From positions 1 to 25,805 of the forward strand of contig JANLUX010000159.1 in assembly GCA_031363705.1 (NCBI GenBank): a stretch of DNA of 25,805 nt, read 5' to 3'. The notes under the pieces were generated by a model. That model saw nothing but the letters and a program-made list of their open reading frames with translations, did not search any database and had not been told where the DNA came from. This DNA comes from JANLUX01 sp031363705. GTDB taxonomy: Bacteria; Bacteroidota; Bacteroidia; AKYH767-A; OLB10. Position 1 is the stretch's first letter. Each line of letters begins with the position of its first letter. The position numbers and the translations under genes were made by a program. This document shows, one piece after another, positions 7,467 through 14,044 of the stretch.

Positions 7467-7700
7467 ATGAAATCCGCTAAACGATTGATCTTTTTTTTCG
7501 CATTGATAACAGCAATAGCTGTTTCAGAAACAGCATTTTCACAATGTTCAGTATGCAGGGCCGGGGCTGAATCAAACCTTGCATCTAAAGATAATAAACG
7601 TGGAGCGGGATTAAACAATGCAATTTTATACCTCATGTCGGTGCCCTATGTAATGGCCGGCATTGGTGGTTTTATCTGGTGGAGGAATCGCAAAAAATAA
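7467..7700 (+). CDS. Small secreted/membrane protein with CSVC motif
   Basis: This 77-aa protein has a signal peptide (about residues 1-26, ending ETAFSQ). The predicted mature end begins with a CxxC pair (CSVCRAGAESN) and is followed by a polar stretch (SKDNKRGAGLNNAI). A C-terminal membrane span (about residues 51-72) ends in a positive WWRNRKK tail. The implied topology is an outward-facing CxxC region tethered by one helix. I know similar short proteins next to oxidase genes in Bacteroidota but no assigned function. A role in thiol-disulfide or copper handling for the oxidase is a guess from the CxxC and the neighbours. It has its own promoter. Confidence 0.75.
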   Translation: MKSAKRLIFFFALITAIAVSETAFSQCSVCRAGAESNLASKDNKRGAGLNNAILYLMSVPYVMAGIGGFIWWRNRKK

Positions 7701-7758
7701 ATTTAATTTATAGAATATTGAAAAAAGCATTAGTTACTTAGTGCTTACAAAACTATCG

Positions 7759-8805
7759 ATGCCATCACATAATATTTACAACAAAGATTATCTGAAAAGG
7801 AAACTCGTTGAAGAAACCTTCAAACGGGTGACGCTTTCATTTTATCGTTATGTGAAAATTGATAATGTGGAAGAGTTTAGAAATACACTGTTTGATGCAT
7901 TCGCCAATCTGAATGTTTTAGGACGCATTTATGTTGCACACGAAGGTATAAATGCACAACTGAGTGTGCCTGTGCAAAACTTTGAAGGGTTTAAAGATTT
8001 TATTAATGCCAACACTTTTTTAAAGGATGTGCCATTTAAAATTGCAGTGGAGGATGATGGAAAATCGTTTTACAAATTAATTGTCCGTATTAAAAATAAA
8101 ATTGTTGCTGACGGATTGCATGATGATAGTTTTGATGTAACCAATGTTGGTAATCACCTTGATGCGGTGTCATTCAATAAAGCCGTTGAAAATCCTGACA
8201 CGATTGTGATTGATATGCGCAACCATTATGAAAGTGAAGTCGGCAAATTTGAGAATGCAGTTTGTCCTGATGCTGATACTTTTCGGGATGCATTGCCTAA
8301 AGCAGTGGATTTGGTTAAAGGAAAAGAAGACCAAAAAATATTATTGTATTGTACCGGTGGTATACGTTGCGAAAAAGCAAGCGCATATTTTAAGCATCAT
8401 GGATTTAAAGATGTAAACCAGTTATACGGTGGAATAATTGAATATGCCAGAGAAGTAAAGCAAAAAGGATTGCCATCACATTTCATTGGTAAAAATTTTG
8501 TTTTTGATGAGCGCATGGGTGAACGTATTACTGAGGATATAATCAGCCGTTGCCATCAATGCGATCAGTTAAGCGACCGTCATGTTAATTGTGCGAATGA
8601 TGATTGTCATTTGCTTTTTATTCAATGCGAAAAATGTTCATCAAAATACAACGGCTGTTGTACACCACAATGCCAGGAAATTGCAGCACTGCCTGTGGAG
8701 GAACAATTAAAATTGCGAAAAGGCAAAATCAAGAAAAACGCGCACTCAGTTTATAAAAGCAGATTGAGACCGAACCTGAGAGAGGTTTTGAAAAGCACTC
8801 AATAA
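7759..8805 (+). CDS. trhO: tRNA uridine(34) hydroxylase, rhodanese family
   Basis: TrhO (YceA) hydroxylates U34 of certain tRNAs, an oxygen-dependent route to 5-hydroxyuridine. The protein has the N-terminal YceA domain (TLSFYRYVKIDNVEEFR, GRIYVAHEGINAQLSVP), a rhodanese domain (VIDMRNHYESEVGKFENA) with the active-site loop LLYCTGGIRCEKAS (Cys at about residue 198), and a Cys-rich tail (CHQCDQLSDRHVNC, then CEKCSSKYNGCC) typical of the family. I chose the ATG at 7759, giving 348 aa beginning MPSHNIYNKDYL, because it fits family length. An in-frame GTG at 7741 would add six residues. The gene is probably monocistronic. Confidence 0.92.
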   Translation: MPSHNIYNKDYLKRKLVEETFKRVTLSFYRYVKIDNVEEFRNTLFDAFANLNVLGRIYVAHEGINAQLSVPVQNFEGFKDFINANTFLKDVPFKIAVEDDGKSFYKLIVRIKNKIVADGLHDDSFDVTNVGNHLDAVSFNKAVENPDTIVIDMRNHYESEVGKFENAVCPDADTFRDALPKAVDLVKGKEDQKILLYCTGGIRCEKASAYFKHHGFKDVNQLYGGIIEYAREVKQKGLPSHFIGKNFVFDERMGERITEDIISRCHQCDQLSDRHVNCANDDCHLLFIQCEKCSSKYNGCCTPQCQEIAALPVEEQLKLRKGKIKKNAHSVYKSRLRPNLREVLKSTQ

Positions 8806-8810
8806 TCCTT

Positions 8811-8835
8811 GTTTGACACTGAGAGTGTGAAAAAC
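8811..8835. terminator. Possible bidirectional hairpin between trhO and the small-gene cluster
   Basis: An ACACT/AGTGT stem with a GAG loop is flanked by GTTT and AAAC arms that can also pair. It sits in the gap between convergent trhO and the third small gene. The U-run on either strand is poor, so this is tentative. Confidence 0.3.
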
Positions 8836-8881
8836 GAAATTTCTGATTGGTCAATAAGGGACAATTGTTATTGCTGAAAAT

Positions 8882-9001
8882 TCAGTGTACAAAAAGCCAG
8901 ATGAGAAATCCGGCACAAATCATAAACCATATTACAGTGAAAGGACCTGCTGATCCACTGGCGAGGAAAACTCCTTCCTCTTCTTCATATTGATTTTCCA
9001 T
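8882..9001 (-). CDS. Micro membrane protein 3 of a tandem triplet (39 aa)
   Basis: Reading the minus strand from the ATG at 9001 gives 39 residues and a TGA stop. The N-terminus is MENQYEEEEGVF, followed by a small Gly/Ser/Ala linker and one membrane span. The span contains TVIWFMICAGFLIWLFV and ends with a single His. It shares its layout with the two genes upstream: Asn and Tyr near the start, an acidic run, a short linker, then a hydrophobic helix with the motif F-[IM]-I/M-C-A-[AG]-F-x2-[YW]-x-F-V. The match to the other two is weaker than they match each other. I do not recognise the family. It is separated from gene 2 by a terminator, so it probably has its own promoter, although none is obvious. 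Confidence 0.65.
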   Translation of the reverse strand: MENQYEEEEGVFLASGSAGPFTVIWFMICAGFLIWLFVH

Positions 9002-9058
9002 TTAGCTTGCTTTAATATCAGTGATGCAATATTAAATAAATCTTAATTATTGCGACAC

Positions 9059-9083
9059 AAAAAACCACTGCTAAAAGTAGTTT
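9059..9083 (-). terminator. Rho-independent terminator after micro membrane protein 2
   Basis: On the minus strand AAACTACT (9083-9076) pairs with AGTGGTTT (9069-9062) across a six-base loop, eight pairs with one G-U, followed by six T. It begins 5 bases after the TAA of the second small gene, as expected for a real intrinsic terminator. Confidence 0.65.
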
Positions 9084-9088
9084 ATTCC

Positions 9089-9226
9089 TTACTCACTGAA
9101 TATGCTCACAAAAACATAAGTAATAAAGGCTGCACAAATAAAAAATAAAATTACTGCAAGCTTGCTCACAGGTCCGCTGAGGAGTGATACGCTTTCATCG
9201 TCATCGTAATTGTTTGTTTTCATCAT
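9089..9226 (-). CDS. Micro membrane protein 2 of a tandem triplet (45 aa)
   Basis: The minus-strand reading frame from the ATG at 9226 gives 45 residues. The next codon, at 9223, is also ATG and could be the start. The N-terminus has NNYDDDESVSLLSG, followed by the membrane span LAVILFFICAAFITYVFV and a short tail ending in SE. The 12-residue core LAVILFFICAAF is identical to that of the gene upstream, and the nucleotide sequence is also close there, so the two look like a tandem duplication. The gap between genes 1 and 2 is 22 bp, and a terminator follows gene 2, so they form a two-gene unit. There is no recognised family. Confidence 0.7.
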   Translation of the reverse strand: MMKTNNYDDDESVSLLSGPVSKLAVILFFICAAFITYVFVSIFSE

Positions 9227-9249
9227 GTCATTATTTTAATTATTATCTA

Positions 9250-9384
9250 TTATTCCACCAGAGTGATCACAAAAGCATAAGTAACAAATGCTGCACAGAT
9301 AAAAAATAAAATTACAGCCAGCGCACTCATACGCTTATTGATAAACAATATATTGTCGTCATTAGTGTAATTGGTTGTATTCAT
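9250..9384 (-). CDS. Micro membrane protein 1 of a tandem triplet (44 aa)
   Basis: The minus-strand frame from the ATG at 9384 gives 44 residues. The N-terminus MNTTNYTNDDNILFINKRMS carries Asn, Tyr and acidic residues, then a positive NKR just before the membrane span ALAVILFFICAAFVTYAFV, and ends LVE. The positive charge before the span suggests an N-in orientation. It is a close paralogue of the gene immediately downstream. The conserved helix Cys and aromatic pattern across three copies argue for selection as protein. The function is unknown; candidates include an accessory subunit of a membrane complex or a regulatory micropeptide. I can assign none of these. Confidence 0.7.
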   Translation of the reverse strand: MNTTNYTNDDNILFINKRMSALAVILFFICAAFVTYAFVITLVE

Positions 9385-9442
9385 AATAGTAAAGTTTTAG
9401 TCAGGTGCAATAAGGCAATAACAATACCAGAAAAATGTAAGT

Positions 9443-9461
9443 AGTGATTTTAAAGATCACT
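9443..9461 (-). terminator. Weak hairpin downstream of the 193-aa gene
   Basis: AGTGAT and ATCACT pair perfectly across a short AT-rich loop, extendable by a G-U and A-T pairs. On the minus strand it is followed after 8 bases by a T5 run. It lies between the 193-aa gene and the small-gene cluster, so it may separate their transcripts. Confidence 0.35.
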
Positions 9462-9505
9462 GTACAAGAGCTGCCATAAATCAAATCAAAGGTTAAGACT
9501 CACGT

Positions 9506-10087
9506 TTACGAGGCTGTCAGGTTTTTCTTTCTTAGTTCCTTAACCTTTCTTCTTTTTTTTCCTCTCAATGTTTTGTCTGCTATAAAAGTCTTGAAGCTTA
9601 TAAAGCGTTTCACGCTTTTGTCGCAAGCCACCCAACCAAAGTCAAAAGCTGCAACTATATTTTCCAGGTTCTTATTGTCGTTTTTTAAGATATCAAAAGT
9701 GAAAGCAGGCTCATGGATTACAAAATGTTTTACCACATCAATCATATCACTTGATGGCAGTTCCAACCGTTCAGCGTATCGTTTAAAAAAATGATCTGTG
9801 AAATATAAATAACTCTGGTCGCGGTCGCTCCAGCCAAGCACACTATACTGATCACCTTTTCTCCATATTTTATAGAGACTGAATTTGCGTTTTATTCCGG
9901 GTGCTGCTTTAATATGAATAATCGAAATGTTATCACCTTCATATAACGGTAATGTGTAAGTCACTTCGCTGTTTGTTTCAAGTGCCCGTGCGTAGGTCTG
10001 TTCCTGCTTACACTCAAAATCACTTTTAAGCATCGAGTAGGTGTTGTTGTATCCTTCGGCAAGCGTTACTATGGTTCCCATTTTCAT
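9506..10087 (-). CDS. Unrecognised 193-aa protein
   Basis: I do not recognise this protein. It has no signal peptide or membrane span and is predicted cytoplasmic. The first half has beta-like stretches (VTYTLPLYEGDNISIIHIKAA, then FSLYKIWRKGDQYSVLGWSD). The middle contains YLYFTDHFFKRYAERL (about residues 93-108), a motif of the H-x3-R-Y-x-E-R kind. The last 25 residues are strongly basic (RGKKRRKVKELRKK), compatible with nucleic acid or ribosome binding, though this is only charge. A possible second start two codons in (MKMG) would shorten it slightly. It stands alone between lptB and the three micro-membrane genes on the same strand. Confidence 0.7.
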   Translation of the reverse strand: MKMGTIVTLAEGYNNTYSMLKSDFECKQEQTYARALETNSEVTYTLPLYEGDNISIIHIKAAPGIKRKFSLYKIWRKGDQYSVLGWSDRDQSYLYFTDHFFKRYAERLELPSSDMIDVVKHFVIHEPAFTFDILKNDNKNLENIVAAFDFGWVACDKSVKRFISFKTFIADKTLRGKKRRKVKELRKKNLTAS

Positions 10088-10211
10088 ACCGTTGTATACG
10101 CTGCATATATATTCAAGGTTACAATGGGTGAGTTAGCTGACTGTTTTGCATAAAAATTACGATAGCCGATAATGAGTGTCAGGAAGAAAAAAAATATTCT
10201 TCTTAGGTAGA

Positions 10212-10934
10212 TTATCTCAATTCAAAATTTTTACCGAGATATACTCTGCGTACTGTTTCATCCTCTGACAATGCCTTCGCAGTTCCTTCCATCAAAATTT
10301 TTCCTTCAAATAAAAGATAAGCCCGGTCAGTGATACTTAATGTTTCGTGCACATTATGATCAGTGATGAGGATGCCAATATTTTTTGCTTTAAGCTTGTA
10401 AACGATGGCTTGAATATCTTCAACAGCAATGGGATCAACACCGGCAAAGGGTTCATCCAATAAAATAAATTTCGGATCAACGGCTAAGGCACGGGCGATT
10501 TCCGTTCTGCGTCTTTCACCTCCTGACAATAAATCGCCACGGCTCTGACGGATTTTTTGCAAGCCAAATTCATCAAGCAGAATTTCTAATTTTTCTTTTT
10601 GTTCTTCTTTACTAAAACCTGTCATTTCCAGCACAGCCTTAATGTTATCTTCAACACTTAGTTTTCTAAAAACAGAGGCTTCCTGTGCAAGATATCCGAT
10701 TCCCATTTGAGCACGTTTGTGCATAGGTTCATGTGTGATTTCATTTTGTTCAAGAAAAATTTTTCCTTCGTTAGGTTTAATTAAACCCACTGCCATATAA
10801 AAAGTAGTTGTCTTGCCGGCACCATTCGGTCCGAGCAAACCCACTATTTCGCCTTGCTCCACTTTTATTGATACCTGATCAACCACAGTTCTTCTTTTAT
10901 ATCGCTTGACAAGATTTTCTGAGCGTAAAATCAT
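10212..10934 (-). CDS. lptB: LPS export ABC transporter ATP-binding protein
   Basis: This 240-aa ATPase of the LptB2FG transporter powers extraction of lipopolysaccharide from the inner membrane. It has Walker A GPNGAGKTT (Lys41), a Q-loop in YLAQEASVF (about residue 85), the ABC signature LLSGGERRR (about 137-145), Walker B FILLDEPFAGVDP (about 157-169) and the switch His in ITDHNVHE. The N-terminal pattern (LVKRYKRRTVVDQVSIKVEQGEIVGLLGP) and the length are those of LptB rather than a generic ABC protein. It sits in the kdsD-tatC-CMD-lptB group on the minus strand, with its own -7 box next to the start codon. Confidence 0.95.
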   Translation of the reverse strand: MILRSENLVKRYKRRTVVDQVSIKVEQGEIVGLLGPNGAGKTTTFYMAVGLIKPNEGKIFLEQNEITHEPMHKRAQMGIGYLAQEASVFRKLSVEDNIKAVLEMTGFSKEEQKEKLEILLDEFGLQKIRQSRGDLLSGGERRRTEIARALAVDPKFILLDEPFAGVDPIAVEDIQAIVYKLKAKNIGILITDHNVHETLSITDRAYLLFEGKILMEGTAKALSEDETVRRVYLGKNFELR

Positions 10935-10939
10935 AGCTG

Positions 10940-10947
10940 CAAAAGTA
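10940..10947 (-). promoter_or_regulatory. -7 element of lptB (TACTTTTG)
   Basis: Read on the minus strand, this matches TAnnTTTG exactly. It ends 5 bases before the lptB ATG, which would give a nearly leaderless transcript. No good -33 element is seen at the expected distance. Confidence 0.4.
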
Positions 10948-11035
10948 TATAAGAGTAAACTATAAAATAGTTGGTTTAAAGTACAATGCCAGTGTGTGGT
11001 TTTTCCTTAGTCACTACAATCAATTCTATACTTTT

Positions 11036-13546
11036 TTAAAATACAAACTGGAAACTTGCCCTTATTCCAAATTCTGCAGGAGGTGTGCTTTCCGGAAAAC
11101 GTTGTTCATACAATAATCTGTAATCGGAATTGATATAAGTTAATCGCCATAAAAAATCAACGCGTATAATTTTTAAAATATTTTCAACTCCCACACCTGC
11201 TTCAACATAGGGTTTGGTAAGTGATGAAAATGCATTCGGGTTTTGAAGTATCTCTCTGTTGTGTTTGGAAAGACTTCCGCTCACTGCTTTAAACTGCGCA
11301 ATCTCCCTCCATTTCAATTTTCTCATCAAAGGAATTTTGTTGAGAAAAAAACCGTCAAAGTGATGGGTGGCATACACACTCACATAATAATCGCTTACAA
11401 ACTCAAAATAATTCATCATGTTGAACGCAGCATAATCATAAGTATAACTTTCATTTCCGGGATGAACTTCAAGCAAGGGATAGGGAACAATTCCCCAGGT
11501 TCTTCCAGCCTGCAAAACGTAATAGGTATATCCGAATGGATTTAGTTTAAATGTATCATCAATTTTTATAGTTCCCTTATGATAAGTAAAATCGCTGTTC
11601 ATCACACCTTTTAATCCTGCCGTATAAATCAATTGAACAGTCGGATAAGCACTACCGATACTGATCCGGTCTTTTTTTCCACTCACAAATTTTTCACGAT
11701 AAAGAAAGCGGGTGAAAAGAGAAATCTCAGATGTACTGATGGTGTTTTTAACTATTGTGTGCGAATCATCTTTGTAATAGGAGTAGTTAAGTGTACCAAG
11801 CGGTGTAAATTCATTATGAACAAAAGTGATTCGATTGGAAAAACCGGGTATCCATTCAATCTCATACCACCCTTTTTGTTGTATGACTGTAGTTAATTTA
11901 TTTGCCGGTGATCTCCTGAATATGGAAGACAGGATATTATCATCCTGAAAAGCGTTATCGCTCTGACCTAATTGCTGCACGTCATTTTTATAACCAACGC
12001 CCACAAATTGCCGCGGTTTTTTATTGAGCATAAATTTTAAACCACCACCATATTTAAATGTTTCATCTTTTGTTCCGTAAGCAAGGTAACCATCCAATGT
12101 GGTGCGTAAGCTTAAATCATCACTTGTTTTTCCACCGATGCGAAACCGGTTTCCTTCAATTTTGTTAAAGCTGTAAAATGTATAGTACGGACCTAATTCA
12201 ATCAAACCTATATCCCGGTATCCTGTGAAAAACAGGGTGATAAGATCAATATAAGTTTTAAATGCCGGAACAGTTTTAATGGTATCTACAAGGTGATAAA
12301 TTTTCTGTTCGCGTTCATTCAGGCTGTCGTGTCGCTGGGTTGCCCAGTATTCTGAAGTCTGATTAACAGCATTGTCTTTTACAATAATATTTTCAGTGCC
12401 TTTAAATATTTCATCACTGATTGATTCGTTAAGTACAAATTTTTTATACGATGTTGTTTTGCGTCCTATAAATCCCATTCCCTCCTGGCGCGCAGCAAAA
12501 TCAATTACAAGCATGTCTTTGGAAAGCATCCACTGCTTGTCTTCCACACGTTGATATTCCTGAACGATTGCCATGTCTTCAATCCAGTTGATGTTGGCAT
12601 CAGCAGCTATACGCATGTTGATTTTTTTAATTGCAAAGGTTGTGTCATGCACCCAGAACTCACCATTAAATGTAAGCTCATGAATGCTGCGTGGTTTAAA
12701 CTTTAATTTATAACACCATTGATTATCTATCGTTGCGCTGTCAAGTAAATAATATTTATAGTACAACATCCCGATATCTGAAATAGGACTGATGAATCCT
12801 TTTCCAAAAAGATCAATGAAATTATCATAGATGTTGATGCGCTGATACATGTCACCCAAAAACTGTGTGACCGTTGCATTTTCCAAACCGGAAACTTTGC
12901 TTCCTTCAATAATTTCTTTTTTTGTTTTAGGGTTTGCCCGATAGTAGATTTTTGAAATGGTTTCAGAAATAAAGAATGGAAGAAAAGGTTTGCCATTTGT
13001 TTCAGTGGTGCTGTCAATGTTATCCCAGATAAAAGCAAAAGGCTTCAGCAGCTTCCTGTTTTTCATTTTTTCTGAGATGTTAGTCATATCAAATTCCAGC
13101 TTGTTATAATCTTCGTATTGATAATACTCAAGATTACTTGCTGCATCATTTTCATTTTTGTGCTTTATAATGTTTCTGAAAATAATGTTTGCGGGATTTT
13201 CACCTGCTTTGATAACCACTTCTCCCAATTCAAATTTATTTGCCTTTAAAACAAAATTGATAGTTTGTGATTGTCCGTTGCGAACACGAAGCATCACAGG
13301 TTTATAACCCAACATCGTGCAAAGAATTGAATCACTGGGAGTGGAGGTAGTGATTTGATAGCTGCCATTGATATCGGTATTAGCACCTATGGTCGAGTTT
13401 TTTAAAATAACAGTTGCAAACGGAATGGGTTCATTTGTCAGTTCATCAGTCACCTTACCCGTTATATTGGTTGTCTGACCAACGGCATAATTTGTATTGA
13501 TTAAAAAAAGAATTGATAAAAAAAGTTTGATTAAAAATTTATCCAT
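11036..13546 (-). CDS. DUF5686 outer-membrane protein with carboxypeptidase-regulatory-like domain
   Basis: This 836-aa protein has a signal peptide (MDKFLIKLFLSILFLINTNYA, cleavage near VGQ). It is followed by a carboxypeptidase-regulatory-like beta-sandwich at about residues 27-105 (ITGKVTDELTNEPIPFATV, GSYQITTSTPSDSILC, GYKPVMLRV). The rest matches the DUF5686 family: a middle region (IIFRNIIKHKNENDA, YYKYYLLDSATIDNQWCYKLKFKP) and a C-terminal part made of alternating beta-strands ending in Phe (FQFVF), as outer-membrane barrels do. It looks like the SusC/CarboxypepD lead-in but lacks TonB box and plug features. The function is not established; envelope assembly or transport is likely from the architecture. 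It lies between lptB and the broken CMD gene. Confidence 0.85.
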   Translation of the reverse strand: MDKFLIKLFLSILFLINTNYAVGQTTNITGKVTDELTNEPIPFATVILKNSTIGANTDINGSYQITTSTPSDSILCTMLGYKPVMLRVRNGQSQTINFVLKANKFELGEVVIKAGENPANIIFRNIIKHKNENDAASNLEYYQYEDYNKLEFDMTNISEKMKNRKLLKPFAFIWDNIDSTTETNGKPFLPFFISETISKIYYRANPKTKKEIIEGSKVSGLENATVTQFLGDMYQRINIYDNFIDLFGKGFISPISDIGMLYYKYYLLDSATIDNQWCYKLKFKPRSIHELTFNGEFWVHDTTFAIKKINMRIAADANINWIEDMAIVQEYQRVEDKQWMLSKDMLVIDFAARQEGMGFIGRKTTSYKKFVLNESISDEIFKGTENIIVKDNAVNQTSEYWATQRHDSLNEREQKIYHLVDTIKTVPAFKTYIDLITLFFTGYRDIGLIELGPYYTFYSFNKIEGNRFRIGGKTSDDLSLRTTLDGYLAYGTKDETFKYGGGLKFMLNKKPRQFVGVGYKNDVQQLGQSDNAFQDDNILSSIFRRSPANKLTTVIQQKGWYEIEWIPGFSNRITFVHNEFTPLGTLNYSYYKDDSHTIVKNTISTSEISLFTRFLYREKFVSGKKDRISIGSAYPTVQLIYTAGLKGVMNSDFTYHKGTIKIDDTFKLNPFGYTYYVLQAGRTWGIVPYPLLEVHPGNESYTYDYAAFNMMNYFEFVSDYYVSVYATHHFDGFFLNKIPLMRKLKWREIAQFKAVSGSLSKHNREILQNPNAFSSLTKPYVEAGVGVENILKIIRVDFLWRLTYINSDYRLLYEQRFPESTPPAEFGIRASFQFVF

Positions 13547-13579
13547 TATCCTGTCAATACGAGCGGTATTTTTTCAATG

Positions 13580-13932
13580 TTATTTATCCGAAATTAATAA
13601 TTCTTCCCAATACTCTAATGCTCTTCGTGTATGTGGAATAACAATTGTGCCACCAGCGAGATTTGCAACGGCAAAGATTTCAAATAATTCTTCGGTAGTT
13701 AATTTTTCTTCGTAACACTTACCCAAATGATAACGGATACATCCCGATCCATCGGGACACAAGGCAAAACCATTGAAGAAATCAAACCAAGCATTTCTTT
13801 CGTTTTCACGGAAAGCACTCCATCTTTATAAGTATTGGTGTCGAGATTATATAAACGTTTAATATTTAAATTATCAGCAGCAAGAATTTTTTCATTCATT
13901 CTTGTGCGGTATTCGTTAAATTCTTTTATCAT
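13580..13932 (-). pseudogene. Carboxymuconolactone decarboxylase-like gene, frameshifted by a palindrome
   Basis: Two minus-strand frames together make one CMD/AhpD-like protein. The first part (from the ATG at 13932) runs MNEKILAADNLNIKRLYNLDTNTYKDGVLSVKTKE-type sequence up to SSMVLPC. The second part, in another frame, continues as CIRYHLGKCYEEKLT and ends VIPHTRRALEYWEELL. Intact relatives read roughly MVLRCDDCIRYHLGKCYEE, so the break falls between the two cysteines of the CxxC redox motif. At the break lies a 16-nt palindrome (13742-13757). Compared with the expected sequence this is a net gain of 11 nt, which shifts the frame. As read, translation yields a 77-aa truncated product with a scrambled end. 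The gene lies between tatC and the DUF5686 gene. Confidence 0.85.
13742..13757. repeat. 16-nt palindrome inserted in the CMD gene
   Basis: TCCCGATCCATCGGGA consists of TCCCGAT and its exact complement around two bases. It sits exactly at the frame break of the CMD-like gene. I recall CCCGAT...ATCGGG palindromes recurring in Bacteroidota genomes, but no second copy occurs in this window. Confidence 0.8.
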
Positions 13933-13960
13933 ATTAATTTACGGTTTATATTTTGAATAA

Positions 13961-14044
13961 ATCAGCGAATTACGAATAGGTACGAATATACGAATGGCTG
14001 CCGCACGTTATTCGTATATTCGTACCTATTCGTAATTCGCTGAT
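13961..14044. repeat. 35-bp perfect inverted repeat with 14-nt loop
   Basis: The left arm (13961-13995) and right arm (14010-14044) are perfectly complementary over 35 bases, around the loop 13996-14009. Each arm carries three TACGAAT (or ATTCGTA) heptamers at nearly regular spacing. The right arm overlaps the 3' end of tatC and provides its last residues and stop codon. The stem is far too long for an ordinary terminator and resembles a palindromic interspersed element. It could stop or stabilise transcripts from tatC as a side effect. Confidence 0.9.

Noticed and set aside
7741..7758. GTG start for trhO, six codons upstream
   Set aside because: The ATG at 7759 fits family length and sequence; the extra residues match nothing known.
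12727..13038. 103-codon minus-strand open frame inside the DUF5686 gene
   Set aside because: It is out of frame with a strongly supported 836-aa protein and shows no domain; a shadow frame.
13961..14044. TACGAAT units considered as a CRISPR-like array
   Set aside because: The units are too short and arranged as two complementary arms, without spacers of constant length or nearby cas genes.
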